Translations under genes and position numbers: made by a program | The notes under the pieces: generated by a model | Databases searched by the model: none | Told to the model about the DNA's origin: nothing | Seen by the model: only the letters and a program-made list of their open reading frames with translations | Source of the DNA: Candidatus Paceibacter sp. | GTDB taxonomy: Bacteria; Patescibacteriota; Minisyncoccia; UBA6257; HR35 | DNA: 8,855 bases | Assembly (NCBI GenBank): GCA_023255765.1 | Contig: JAGDVT010000035.1 | Location: 5,000-13,854 of the forward strand | Direction: 5' to 3' | Shown: positions 1-5,851 of the stretch, in pieces | Position numbering within the stretch: position 1 is the first letter of the stretch | Layout of the letters: each line of letters begins with the position of its first letter

Positions 1-81
1 ATAAAAAAATCAGATAAAAACGAATATTTTTTTTAAAAAAAATAAAACTTAAAATTTCAAATTCTTTGTTATAGTTTATTT

Positions 82-87
82 TATAAT
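82..87 (+). promoter_or_regulatory. -10 box of a probable leaderless promoter
   Basis: A perfect TATAAT ends six bases before the ATG at 94. Bacterial transcription normally starts 6-7 bases after the -10 box, so the mRNA should begin at or next to the start codon. No Shine-Dalgarno sequence lies in the gap (AGTTTA) and no good -35 hexamer is visible. The same spacing recurs at other genes here, which supports the call. Confidence 0.6.
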
Positions 88-93
88 AGTTTA

Positions 94-828
94 ATGAAAG
101 TTTATATTGGAACATCTGGCTGGCAATATTATCATTGGAAAATTAAATTTTACCCAGAAAATCTTCAATCTAAAGATTTTTTAAGTTTTTATTCTAAACA
201 TTTTAATACTGTTGAAATCAACACTAGTTTTTATCATTTTACTAAGATTAGTACATTTGAAAAATGGAAAGAAATAGTAAAAGAAAGTAAATATTTTTTA
301 TTCGCAATAAAACTTCATAGATTATTTACGCACTTCAGAAAATTAAAATTAAACAAAGATGATAAAAAAATTTTAAAAGAAACATTAAATTCTTATAAAG
401 TCTTAGGCTCTCATTTAGGTCCCATTTTAATTCAGTTACCTCCCTCGCTTAAAAAAGATACAAAATTATTAAAAAATTTCTTGAGTGAAATCAAAAAAAT
501 TTCAAATATAAAATTAGCAATCGAATTCAGGCATAAGTCTTGGTTAGATAAAGAAGTTTATAAGCTTCTTAAAAAATTAAATGTAGCTTTTTGTATATCT
601 GATTCTCCTAGATGGCCTACAGATTTTGTAAAAACAACAGATTTTATATATGTAAGATTTCATGGTAAACCAAAACTTTTTGCTTCAAAATATTCAGAAG
701 AAGAACTTAAATATTTTGCAAATAAATTAAGGAAACTTAAACCTAAAATTTTATTTATATATTTTAATAATGATTTTGAAGGATATGCCGTAGAAAATGC
801 ATTATTTATGAAAAAATTATTCAATTAA
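94..828 (+). CDS. DUF72 (YecE-like) TIM-barrel protein
   Basis: A 244-residue protein of the DUF72/YecE family, a conserved TIM-barrel fold of unproven biochemical function. Family signatures run in order: GTSGWQYYHW with FYP near the N terminus (residues 7-21), FNTVEINTSFY (37-47), LGPILIQLPP (108-117), IEFRHKSW (about 143-150), a short ISDSPRWP segment, YVRFHG, and a C-terminal YFNNDFEGYAVENA. The length matches the usual 230-280 residues and no part looks missing. The ATG at 94 sits six bases after a TATAAT, consistent with leaderless translation. It is the only clear plus-strand gene and overlaps the end of the transketolase C-subunit gene tail to tail by 12 bases. Family assignment is confident. 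Function is unknown; a role in nucleic-acid or oxidative-stress repair has been guessed for relatives, but nothing here tests it. Confidence 0.9.
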   Translation: MKVYIGTSGWQYYHWKIKFYPENLQSKDFLSFYSKHFNTVEINTSFYHFTKISTFEKWKEIVKESKYFLFAIKLHRLFTHFRKLKLNKDDKKILKETLNSYKVLGSHLGPILIQLPPSLKKDTKLLKNFLSEIKKISNIKLAIEFRHKSWLDKEVYKLLKKLNVAFCISDSPRWPTDFVKTTDFIYVRFHGKPKLFASKYSEEELKYFANKLRKLKPKILFIYFNNDFEGYAVENALFMKKLFN

Positions 829-2514
829 CCTTTTTACTGCTTCTTTAATTGCTTCTTTATCCATTTTATATTTTTTAATTAAATCTTCTGGTCTACCTGA
901 TTCTCCAAAAGTGTCTTGAAGTCCAATAAAAATCATCGGAGGTACAACGAACCTTCGCAAACCATTACGCGAACTATCGCAAACATCATTGTTCGCATTA
1001 GTTCGCGTTAAGTTCGCATCAGTTCGCGGAACATCATTGTTCGCATTAGTTCGCGTGTTGTTCGCGTTAGTTAGCGGTAAATTGTTCGCATTAGTTCGCG
1101 TTAAGTTCGCATCAGTTCGCGAAACATCATTGTTCGCATTAGTTCGCGTTAAGTTCGCATCAGTTCGCGAAATATTAGCCTTAACTAAAAATTCAGCGAT
1201 TGCACTTCCTAGCCCTCCTGTTATTTGATGATCTTCAACAGTTACAACTCCTTTAACTGAAGGAAGTGAAACTAATTCCAAAATTGTTTCTCCATCAAGT
1301 GGCTTAATTGTATGAACATTACAAACATAAGTATAAATTCCCTCTTCTTCCAATTCTTTAGCTGCAAGAAGAGCTTGATAAAGAAGATGTCCTGTAGCAA
1401 AAATAATTACATCCGCGAACCCATGCGAACTTTCACGCGAACCTTCGCGAAAATTACTTTTTTTATCTCTAGACTTATCATAAACAATTCTGTAAATATT
1501 AACATCCCTATTGCCAAAATTAACTAAAATTCCCAATTTATATTTTGTGCTTTTTAAATAATACCAAATTTGTTTTTTGTATTCAGGAGAGAAATTTAAA
1601 CCGGTTTTAAATTCTATTAAAATTTTATCTTCAATAATAAAGTCTGGCCTATACGTACCAACTTTTTTACCATCATAAATAATTTCTATACTTTTTTCTT
1701 TTTCATAATTTATTTTTTCTTTTTGCAACTCAATTTCGAAAGCATTTTTATAAACATTTTCTTTGTGCCCTAAACCTAAATCATTTTTTATTTTATAAAT
1801 TAGCCCGTTAATCTTATAACTAAGTTCTTTATATAAAATATCTCCATTCGCTTCAGTTTGCGTGTTGTTCGTATCAGTTCGTGTTAAGTTCGCGTCAGTT
1901 CGCGGTATCCAAAATTTTTCTATTTTGCCGAATCTAAATGGAGTTTCTTCTGTTGTTATCACCGGTGTTTTATCTCTTACAAATCTTAAATAAAATGGAC
2001 CATAAACCTCAGCTGAATATAATGTTGCTTTTTTGGCTTCAATAGCATCACAAGGTGATATAATTCTTATATTTGGCAAACATCTCATTATTGCAATATC
2101 CTCGGTTGCTTGGTGGGTTGCTCCATCTGGGCCAGTAACAATCCCTGAATGATGACCAGCAATTTTAACATTAGCATCATTATAAATAATTGTTGTTCTT
2201 ATTGTTTCCCAATTTTTACCCGGGGAAAAAGTTGCATAAGATGAAATAAACGCAATTTTACCAGAAATACCTAAGCCAGCAGCAATTCCAGCCATATTTT
2301 GCTCAGCAACTCCACATTCAATAAATCTTTCTGGCCATTTCTCTGCAAACTTATGAACCCTTGTTGATTCAGCTAAATCAGCAGTTAAAACAACGACATT
2401 AGGATTTTTTTCTCCAAGTTCAAGTAAAGCTTCACCATAACCATCTCTAATTGGCTTTTGTTCAACATCGGGATCAAAAATTTTTGGATTTAATTTTAAT
2501 TCTGGGTTAAGCAT
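817..2514 (-). CDS. Transketolase C-terminal subunit with two in-frame insertions
   Basis: A 565-residue product, whereas a stand-alone transketolase C subunit is usually about 310-330 residues. Residues 16-203 form the pyrimidine-binding domain, with CGVAEQNMAG (67-76) containing the conserved catalytic Glu71. Residues 367-447 and 525-565 form the C-terminal domain (VEDHQITGGLGSAI at 427-439; GLQDTFGESG at 531-540). The surplus lies in two blocks that interrupt otherwise normal sequence without breaking the frame: residues 204-366, holding a GxxExxY domain, and residues 448-524, holding a 16-residue RTDANLTRTNAN-type repeat. Removing both leaves about 325 residues, the expected size. The start overlaps the stop of the N subunit by one base (TAATG), implying translational coupling. 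With that subunit it would form the thiamine-diphosphate enzyme that transfers two-carbon ketol units in the pentose phosphate pathway. It is not certain that the enzyme stays active with these insertions; block 1 falls in the linker between domains, where it may be tolerated. Confidence 0.9.
   Translation of the reverse strand: MLNPELKLNPKIFDPDVEQKPIRDGYGEALLELGEKNPNVVVLTADLAESTRVHKFAEKWPERFIECGVAEQNMAGIAAGLGISGKIAFISSYATFSPGKNWETIRTTIIYNDANVKIAGHHSGIVTGPDGATHQATEDIAIMRCLPNIRIISPCDAIEAKKATLYSAEVYGPFYLRFVRDKTPVITTEETPFRFGKIEKFWIPRTDANLTRTDTNNTQTEANGDILYKELSYKINGLIYKIKNDLGLGHKENVYKNAFEIELQKEKINYEKEKSIEIIYDGKKVGTYRPDFIIEDKILIEFKTGLNFSPEYKKQIWYYLKSTKYKLGILVNFGNRDVNIYRIVYDKSRDKKSNFREGSRESSHGFADVIIFATGHLLYQALLAAKELEEEGIYTYVCNVHTIKPLDGETILELVSLPSVKGVVTVEDHQITGGLGSAIAEFLVKANISRTDANLTRTNANNDVSRTDANLTRTNANNLPLTNANNTRTNANNDVPRTDANLTRTNANNDVCDSSRNGLRRFVVPPMIFIGLQDTFGESGRPEDLIKKYKMDKEAIKEAVKRLIE
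943..1173 (-). mobile_element. Insertion block 2 in transketolase: repeat-only element
   Basis: This 231-bp (77-codon) block separates EFLVK from PPMIFIGLQ in the C-terminal domain, which are normally adjacent or nearly so. Its left end has four motifs in one orientation (ACGAAC/GCAAAC/GCGAAC/GCAAAC at 947, 957, 969, 979). The rest has 16 motifs in the opposite orientation: GTTCGC at 991, 1001, 1012, 1022, 1039, 1049, 1060, 1084, 1094, 1105, 1115, 1132, 1142, 1153 and 1163, plus GTTAGC at 1070. A 48-bp unit at 991-1038 recurs at 1084-1131 with one difference, and its first 38 bp recur at 1132-1169. The end architecture matches insertion block 1, but no cargo is present. Calling it mobile is an inference from its placement and from the paired blocks; no transposase is visible. 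Confidence 0.55.
1415..1452. repeat. Left motif array of insertion block 1
   Basis: Four copies of GCGAA(C/A) start at 1415, 1425, 1437 and 1447 (spacing 10, 12, 10). They face opposite to the array at 1846-1903. The encoded peptide is FREGSRESSHGF. Confidence 0.7.
1474..1839 (-). other. GxxExxY (PD-(D/E)XK-like) domain embedded in transketolase
   Basis: Residues 226-347 of the 565-residue product look like an entire GxxExxY protein. They show an N-terminal ILYKELSYKINGLIY helix, the name-giving GHKENVY (Gly249, Glu252, Tyr255), then RPDFIIEDKILIEFK, a PD-(D/E)XK-like D-x9-E-x-K core (Asp291, Glu301, Lys303), and a C-terminal YLKSTKYKLGILVNFG strand. This family is usually a stand-alone protein of 120-140 residues, common in candidate-phyla bacteria; a nuclease activity is suggested by fold but not established. 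Here it has no in-frame ATG at its usual beginning (the sequence is GDILYKE), so it appears to be made only as part of the transketolase chain. All three core residues are kept, which argues against neutral decay. Confidence 0.85.
1846..1903. repeat. Right motif array of insertion block 1
   Basis: Six copies of (A/G)TT(C/T)G(C/T) start at 1846, 1856, 1867, 1877, 1888 and 1898. The spacing alternates 10, 11, 10, 11, 10, an average of 10.4 bp, close to one helical turn. The encoded peptide is RTDANLTRTDTNNTQTEAN. Confidence 0.75.
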
Positions 2515-3377
2515 TATTGATGTTCACTTATAATTTTCCCTCCTAAAGTTCGAAGTTCATCTAAAGCTTTTTTAGCTTCTTCTTTATTAGGAGGTTTACC
2601 ATGCCATTCAAATTTCTTTTCCATAAAACTTACTCCTTTTCCTGGGATAGTATAAGCAATAATTACTGAAGTTCTTCTCCATTCTGATCTTGCCTCTCTT
2701 ATAGCATCAACAAAGGCACGGATATTATGACCATCAACTTCTAAAACATGAAGACCAAAAGCTTCTAATTTTTGTTTTAAGGGTTCAAGTGGCATAACAT
2801 CTTCAGTTATTCCATCAATTTGAATATAGTTTCGATCAATAATTATTGTTAAATTTGGAAGGGGATTTTTGCCAAGCCACATATAAGCTTCCCAAGTATT
2901 TCCTTCTTGATGCTCACCATCAGAAGTTATGCAATAGACATGATAATCTTTTTTATCCAAAAGACCAGCATAAGCAATACCAATTGCCTGAGAGATCCCT
3001 TCACCAAGCGGACCAGATGAAGTTTCAACTCCAGGAAGAGTTGTTCGATGAGGATGACCCTGAAGCCTGCTATTTATTTTTCTTAAAGTTTTCAGTTCTT
3101 CAAGTGGAAAATACCCAGAAAGAGCCATAGCCGCATAACGAACAGGACAAATATGACCATTAGACAAAATTAATCTATCTCTATCGGGCCAATCAGGATT
3201 TTTAGGATCGTGACGCAAAATATGAAAATAAAAAGCAGAAAAAATATCAGCCATTCCAAGTGATCCAGCAGAATGACCTGAGCCAGCCTCAACAAGCATC
3301 TCAATAATAAGTTCTCTTATTTGATTGGCTTTTTCTTCTAAAAATTTTAGCTTTTCTTCATGCAACTCTTCAATCAT
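2514..3377 (-). CDS. Transketolase N-terminal subunit
   Basis: A 287-residue protein matching the thiamine-diphosphate-binding N-terminal half of split transketolases. Visible landmarks are AGSGHSAGSLGMADI (31-45), the LSNGH block (71-75), QGHPHRTTLPGVETSSGPLG (106-125), and the diphosphate-binding motif SDGEHQEGN...DRN (152-183), a GDG-x(25-30)-N motif with Ser in place of the first Gly. The C-terminal part has TSVIIAYTIPGKGVSFME and a W-H-G-KPPN segment typical of the family. Length is normal for a split N subunit. The next gene begins inside its stop codon (TAATG). A TAAAAT box six bases upstream of ATG 3377 suggests that the transketolase pair has its own leaderless promoter, placed within the tail of the decayed glycerate-kinase gene. 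It would act in the cytosol in the non-oxidative pentose phosphate pathway. Unlike its partner, it carries no insertions. Confidence 0.93.
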   Translation of the reverse strand: MIEELHEEKLKFLEEKANQIRELIIEMLVEAGSGHSAGSLGMADIFSAFYFHILRHDPKNPDWPDRDRLILSNGHICPVRYAAMALSGYFPLEELKTLRKINSRLQGHPHRTTLPGVETSSGPLGEGISQAIGIAYAGLLDKKDYHVYCITSDGEHQEGNTWEAYMWLGKNPLPNLTIIIDRNYIQIDGITEDVMPLEPLKQKLEAFGLHVLEVDGHNIRAFVDAIREARSEWRRTSVIIAYTIPGKGVSFMEKKFEWHGKPPNKEEAKKALDELRTLGGKIISEHQ

Positions 3378-3383
3378 TATTAA

Positions 3384-3389
3384 ATTTTA
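3384..3389 (-). promoter_or_regulatory. Possible -10 box of a leaderless promoter for the transketolase pair
   Basis: On the minus strand TAAAAT (five of six matches to TATAAT) ends six bases before ATG 3377. This is the same geometry as at 82-87 and 8697-8702. The local sequence is so AT-rich that chance matches are likely, so this is weaker than the perfect boxes. Confidence 0.35.
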
Positions 3390-3398
3390 ATAAAATAT

Positions 3399-4028
3399 TC
3401 AATTTTTTAAAATTAACATAAAATCTGATAAATTTATAGGCAATCGACCGGTTATTATTCCATCGCCTACTCTTTTGAAAAAATTAAAACTATCATTATT
3501 TTCTAAAAACTTTTCTATGTTTAAATTTAAAGCTATAGCATTTTCTAATGTAATTTTATCACTAATTGCTCCAGCAAATTCAGTATTATCCTAACTGTCT
3601 GAATTAATAGAAATGATGCCTATTCGTGAGTAATTCGTGTTTTTATTCGTGAGTAATTTGTGCTCTAGATACTTTAAAAACCATAAAACTAACTCTTGAT
3701 TTCTGCCTCCCTTCCCCTTACCTTTCACTTTAACGGTTGTTTCTCCGCCTGCTAATAAAATATTAAATTTGCTTTTATTAATTTCATTTAATAACAACTT
3801 TGCTATATCTTTTACGTCTCCTTTTAAATTATCCGTCAAAATTTTTGCTTTTAAACCTAAGCTTTCAGCCTTTTCTTTAATTGCTTTCAAAACAGTTAAA
3901 TTATTCAAAACTAAATATTTTCCACATTTTTAAAATATTTATTTTCTTTAGGAATTTCAATTAAGTCTTTTTTATCGACAGTAGTTATTTTATATTTTTT
4001 AATTATTTTCAAAGCATCGCTTATTGGG
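3399..4028 (-). pseudogene. Glycerate 2-kinase (MOFRL family), 5'-truncated and decayed
   Basis: A remnant of a MOFRL-type glycerate kinase, the enzyme that phosphorylates glycerate to 2-phosphoglycerate. Roughly the last 210 codons survive of a usual 420-450. Reading the minus strand gives ISDALKIIKKYK..PKENKYFKNVEN, then a one-base deletion near 3917 moves the frame. It continues NNLTVLKAIKEKAESLGLKAK..., the hallmark LLAGGETTVKVKGKGKGGRN and QELVLWFLKYLE. A TAG at 3591-3593 then interrupts the conserved Asp-rich turn (SINSDS-stop-DNTEFAGAISD), and the frame continues to VGDGIITGRLP and a TGA at 3399. A phased ATTCGTG repeat is inserted at 3622-3661. Three lesions (5' loss, frameshift, nonsense) make function very unlikely. 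The longest intact piece is 3591-3908 (105 residues), which a gene caller may report as a hypothetical protein. It ends 21 bases before the transketolase start. Confidence 0.82.
3622..3661. repeat. ATTCGTG repeat with exact 11-bp period
   Basis: ATTCGTG at 3622, 3633 and 3644 and ATTTGTG at 3655 are spaced exactly 11 bp apart. The array adds a peptide (LLTNKNTNYSR) between the LE and IGIIS segments of the MOFRL domain, which are normally separated by a shorter loop. It belongs to the same motif family as the transketolase arrays. Confidence 0.7.
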
Positions 4029-4142
4029 GAAAGTTACTATTTTTGGTTTTATTTTAAATATGCTTTTATCTTCAGAATATTCTTCTAAAATAGCATCATC
4101 TGTAGTATACTCAATTCCTAATTCTTTTATTTTTTCTATCAT
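4026..4142 (-). pseudogene. N-terminal fragment of a probable FAD-linked oxidase
   Basis: The ATG at 4142 overlaps the stop of the upstream cohesin gene (ATGA) and opens 39 codons: an IKELGIEYTTDDAILEEYSEDKS segment followed by KPKIVTFP. This resembles the start of GlcD/FAD-binding-4 oxidases, where a Y-S-x-D segment is followed by P-x-x-V-x-F-P before the FAD-binding domain. Past about 4026 the similarity stops; the frame runs eight more codons to a TAA at 3999-4001, while an overlapping frame becomes the glycerate-kinase remnant. The natural reading is a deletion that removed most of the oxidase gene and the 5' half of the kinase gene. The overlap with the preceding gene suggests that it was once translated as part of the operon. 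The family call rests on a short stretch and is moderate; an unrelated small ORF is possible. Confidence 0.5.
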
Positions 4143-5851
4143 TTTTCTATTATGTCTTCTAAATTTTTAAGCTCCTTATGTAGATATTTTTTAAATTGAA
4201 TTAATTTATTTTCTAATTCATGTAAAATTTTATTTTCTTCCTCTGTTAATTCTCTTTTATTTTTAGTTTCGTTTAATATTTTAATTTGCTCTTCGAATTT
4301 GTTTGACAAATAACTTATGAAACTCTCTACTTTTTTGTGCATTTCTTCCAATTCTTTTTCAATATTTTCTCGTATTTTATTTATTTTGATTATATAATAA
4401 ACAACAACTATAATTAATCCTAAAATTATTATCAGCAATATCAAAGCTAAACCGAGCAATTTAATAAAAACAGGAATTTCAACGTTAACATATATTTCAC
4501 TAGATGGCTTAGATTTTCTTTCTTGTTGATCTATTATATAAACATAACCTTTATAATTTCCTGAAGGTAAGTTTTCTATTTTTATTTCAAAGTTACCACT
4601 TTCATCAACTTCAGATTTAGCAGTATATTTTATTCCCTTACTATCAAAAAGTTCTAATATTGCATAAGATTTAATGTATTTTGATTTTCCTTTAACAATA
4701 AAGATGTCTCCTTGATTTATTTCTTTTGTATAGTAATTAATAATAGGAGCTTCTAATGGATTTACTAAAAATTTAAGCTTTGCCTCTGAATAATTTCCTG
4801 CCTTATCAAAAGCCTTAACAATTATTTCATTTTCTCCTATTTTAGCATTTTTAACCTCATATATATGAGATCCATCATCATACCACTTTTCTTCTGCCCC
4901 ATTTAAACTTATTAAATAATAAGATATGCCACTTAGATTATCTTTAGAATCTATATAAATTTTTACTTGCGGGTTGCTTAAATCTTGCCTTTCGATTTCT
5001 TTTATATTAACTTCAGGTGGTGTGGTATCGATTTTCAATTTATATCTAGCTACACTTGAGCATCCTTGATTATTACAAAATTGCAGTGAAAAATACCAAA
5101 TTCCATCATAAGGTATTGTAATTTCTTTAGACGATATAGGTGGAATGTAACTAACCTGCGGTATTACATCTATTTTTTGACCTAATAATGTTTTAACTTC
5201 AGTTACATTTGAAGGTAATTCCCATAATAACTTGACATCTTTTAAGTTATACCATTTTTCTTGATCAGGATGCGTAGGAGATGTTATTTGTGGTTTAGGA
5301 AGAATATAGCTGGTTAAGGTTTCTTCTTTTTCTTCAATCTTCTCTCGTGATAATATATCTATTTTTGCCCCATATAAGTTTTTCAAAATATTTGTGCCTA
5401 AGCCATCGTTAGCTAAAACAGAACCAGAAATAAATTTTAATTCAGCTGTCCCAGGATTTAAAGCTTTTAGGTTTATTGTAATAATATTCCCTTTTGTTCC
5501 AGTGAAGCCTGGATTTAAAACCACACCTTCGCCTATTATTTCACCGTTATAAAAATTGGGTTCTTGCACCCATAAATTTATAATTGTGCCGCTTTTAGAT
5601 ATTGAATTTATTTTTAATAAATTTGTTGGATAAGAAATTCTAAAAGAAACAGCATTCATTGCTTGATCTGGTGAATCAACATAAAGTATTACTGAAAAAT
5701 TATCGCCTATATTTACTTTTTTAGTTTGAGGAGCAATATAAAGATCTGCTGCTAAAACTTCAACTAATGGCAAAATCAACCCCACCCCTATCAACAAATA
5801 TTTGGATGTCGCACGTCCCAATAGATTATTTTCTCTTAATAAACCAAGCAT
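4139..5851 (-). CDS. Surface cohesin-like protein with Ig-like domains, membrane anchor and cytoplasmic coiled coil
   Basis: A 570-residue membrane protein. Residues 18-35 are a signal sequence ending near VLAA-DLY. Residues 36-168 resemble a cohesin domain: DLYIAPQTKKVNIGDNFSV, SFRISYPTNLLKI, GEGVVLNPGFTGTKGNIITI and a final GSVLANDGLGTNI strand. Three Ig-like modules follow: 185-277 (with a Cys259/Cys264 pair), 276-365 (DTTPPEVNI..FDKAGNYS) and 366-458 (GNFEIKIENLPSGNY). One long transmembrane helix spans 461-489, and a charged coiled coil (490-568) should lie in the cytoplasm. The start lies 26 bases inside the preceding cohesin gene, so the pair is likely coupled; no Shine-Dalgarno site is seen. 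A palindromic repeat encodes LLGRATSKYL (10-19) just before the hydrophobic core of the signal. By analogy with cellulosomes the cohesin domain would bind a dockerin, and one is encoded two genes upstream. The domain call rests on recognised pattern only. Confidence 0.75.
   Translation of the reverse strand: MLGLLRENNLLGRATSKYLLIGVGLILPLVEVLAADLYIAPQTKKVNIGDNFSVILYVDSPDQAMNAVSFRISYPTNLLKINSISKSGTIINLWVQEPNFYNGEIIGEGVVLNPGFTGTKGNIITINLKALNPGTAELKFISGSVLANDGLGTNILKNLYGAKIDILSREKIEEKEETLTSYILPKPQITSPTHPDQEKWYNLKDVKLLWELPSNVTEVKTLLGQKIDVIPQVSYIPPISSKEITIPYDGIWYFSLQFCNNQGCSSVARYKLKIDTTPPEVNIKEIERQDLSNPQVKIYIDSKDNLSGISYYLISLNGAEEKWYDDGSHIYEVKNAKIGENEIIVKAFDKAGNYSEAKLKFLVNPLEAPIINYYTKEINQGDIFIVKGKSKYIKSYAILELFDSKGIKYTAKSEVDESGNFEIKIENLPSGNYKGYVYIIDQQERKSKPSSEIYVNVEIPVFIKLLGLALILLIIILGLIIVVVYYIIKINKIRENIEKELEEMHKKVESFISYLSNKFEEQIKILNETKNKRELTEEENKILHELENKLIQFKKYLHKELKNLEDIIEK
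5796..5824. repeat. ORF-embedded palindromic repeat, copy A
   Basis: An imperfect palindrome with core GGATGT-CGC-ACGTCC and AT-rich outer arms. It lies in the signal-peptide region of the 570-residue cohesin gene, and its left end overlaps the hydrophobic core. Its reverse complement matches copy B at 6462-6490 over about 27 bp with only a few differences at the centre. Confidence 0.7.

Larger units (their letters stand above)
1414..1905 (-). mobile_element. Insertion block 1 in transketolase: GxxExxY domain flanked by inverted motif arrays
   Basis: About 490 bp (163 codons) inserted in frame between FGKIEKFW and ADVIIFATGH, the boundary between the pyrimidine and C-terminal domains. The left end carries GCGAAC-type motifs at 1415, 1425, 1437 and 1447. 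The right end carries the reverse complement (ATTCGC, GTTTGC, GTTCGT, GTTCGT, GTTCGC, GTTCGC at 1846, 1856, 1867, 1877, 1888, 1898), so the ends are inverted arrays with 10-12 bp spacing. Between them lies one GxxExxY domain read in the transketolase frame. No intein blocks, group I/II intron signatures or transposase are visible. Mobility is inferred. Confidence 0.6.

Noticed and set aside
1..81. A gene or RNA at the left edge
   Set aside because: The stretch is almost only A and T with homopolymer runs; no frame, hairpin or motif stands out apart from the promoter box at 82-87.
947..1169. CRISPR array
   Set aside because: The repeated units are nearly continuous, separators are short and repeated (ACATCATT) rather than unique spacers, and the stretch is translated as part of transketolase.
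989..1228. Plus-strand ORF of 79 codons over the repeat block
   Set aside because: It is the translation of the repeat in the antisense frame (FALVRV repeats); the minus-strand frame continues conserved transketolase on both sides.
1414..1905. Intein in transketolase
   Set aside because: There is no Cys/Ser/Thr nucleophile at both junctions, no terminal His-Asn, and no intein splicing blocks; the domain is GxxExxY rather than a LAGLIDADG or HNH intein endonuclease.
3591..3593. Recoded TAG (readthrough or pyrrolysine) in the glycerate-kinase frame
   Set aside because: The gene also has a frameshift and a missing 5' half, so decay is simpler. TAG also ends the intact dockerin gene at 7188, so it acts as a normal stop.
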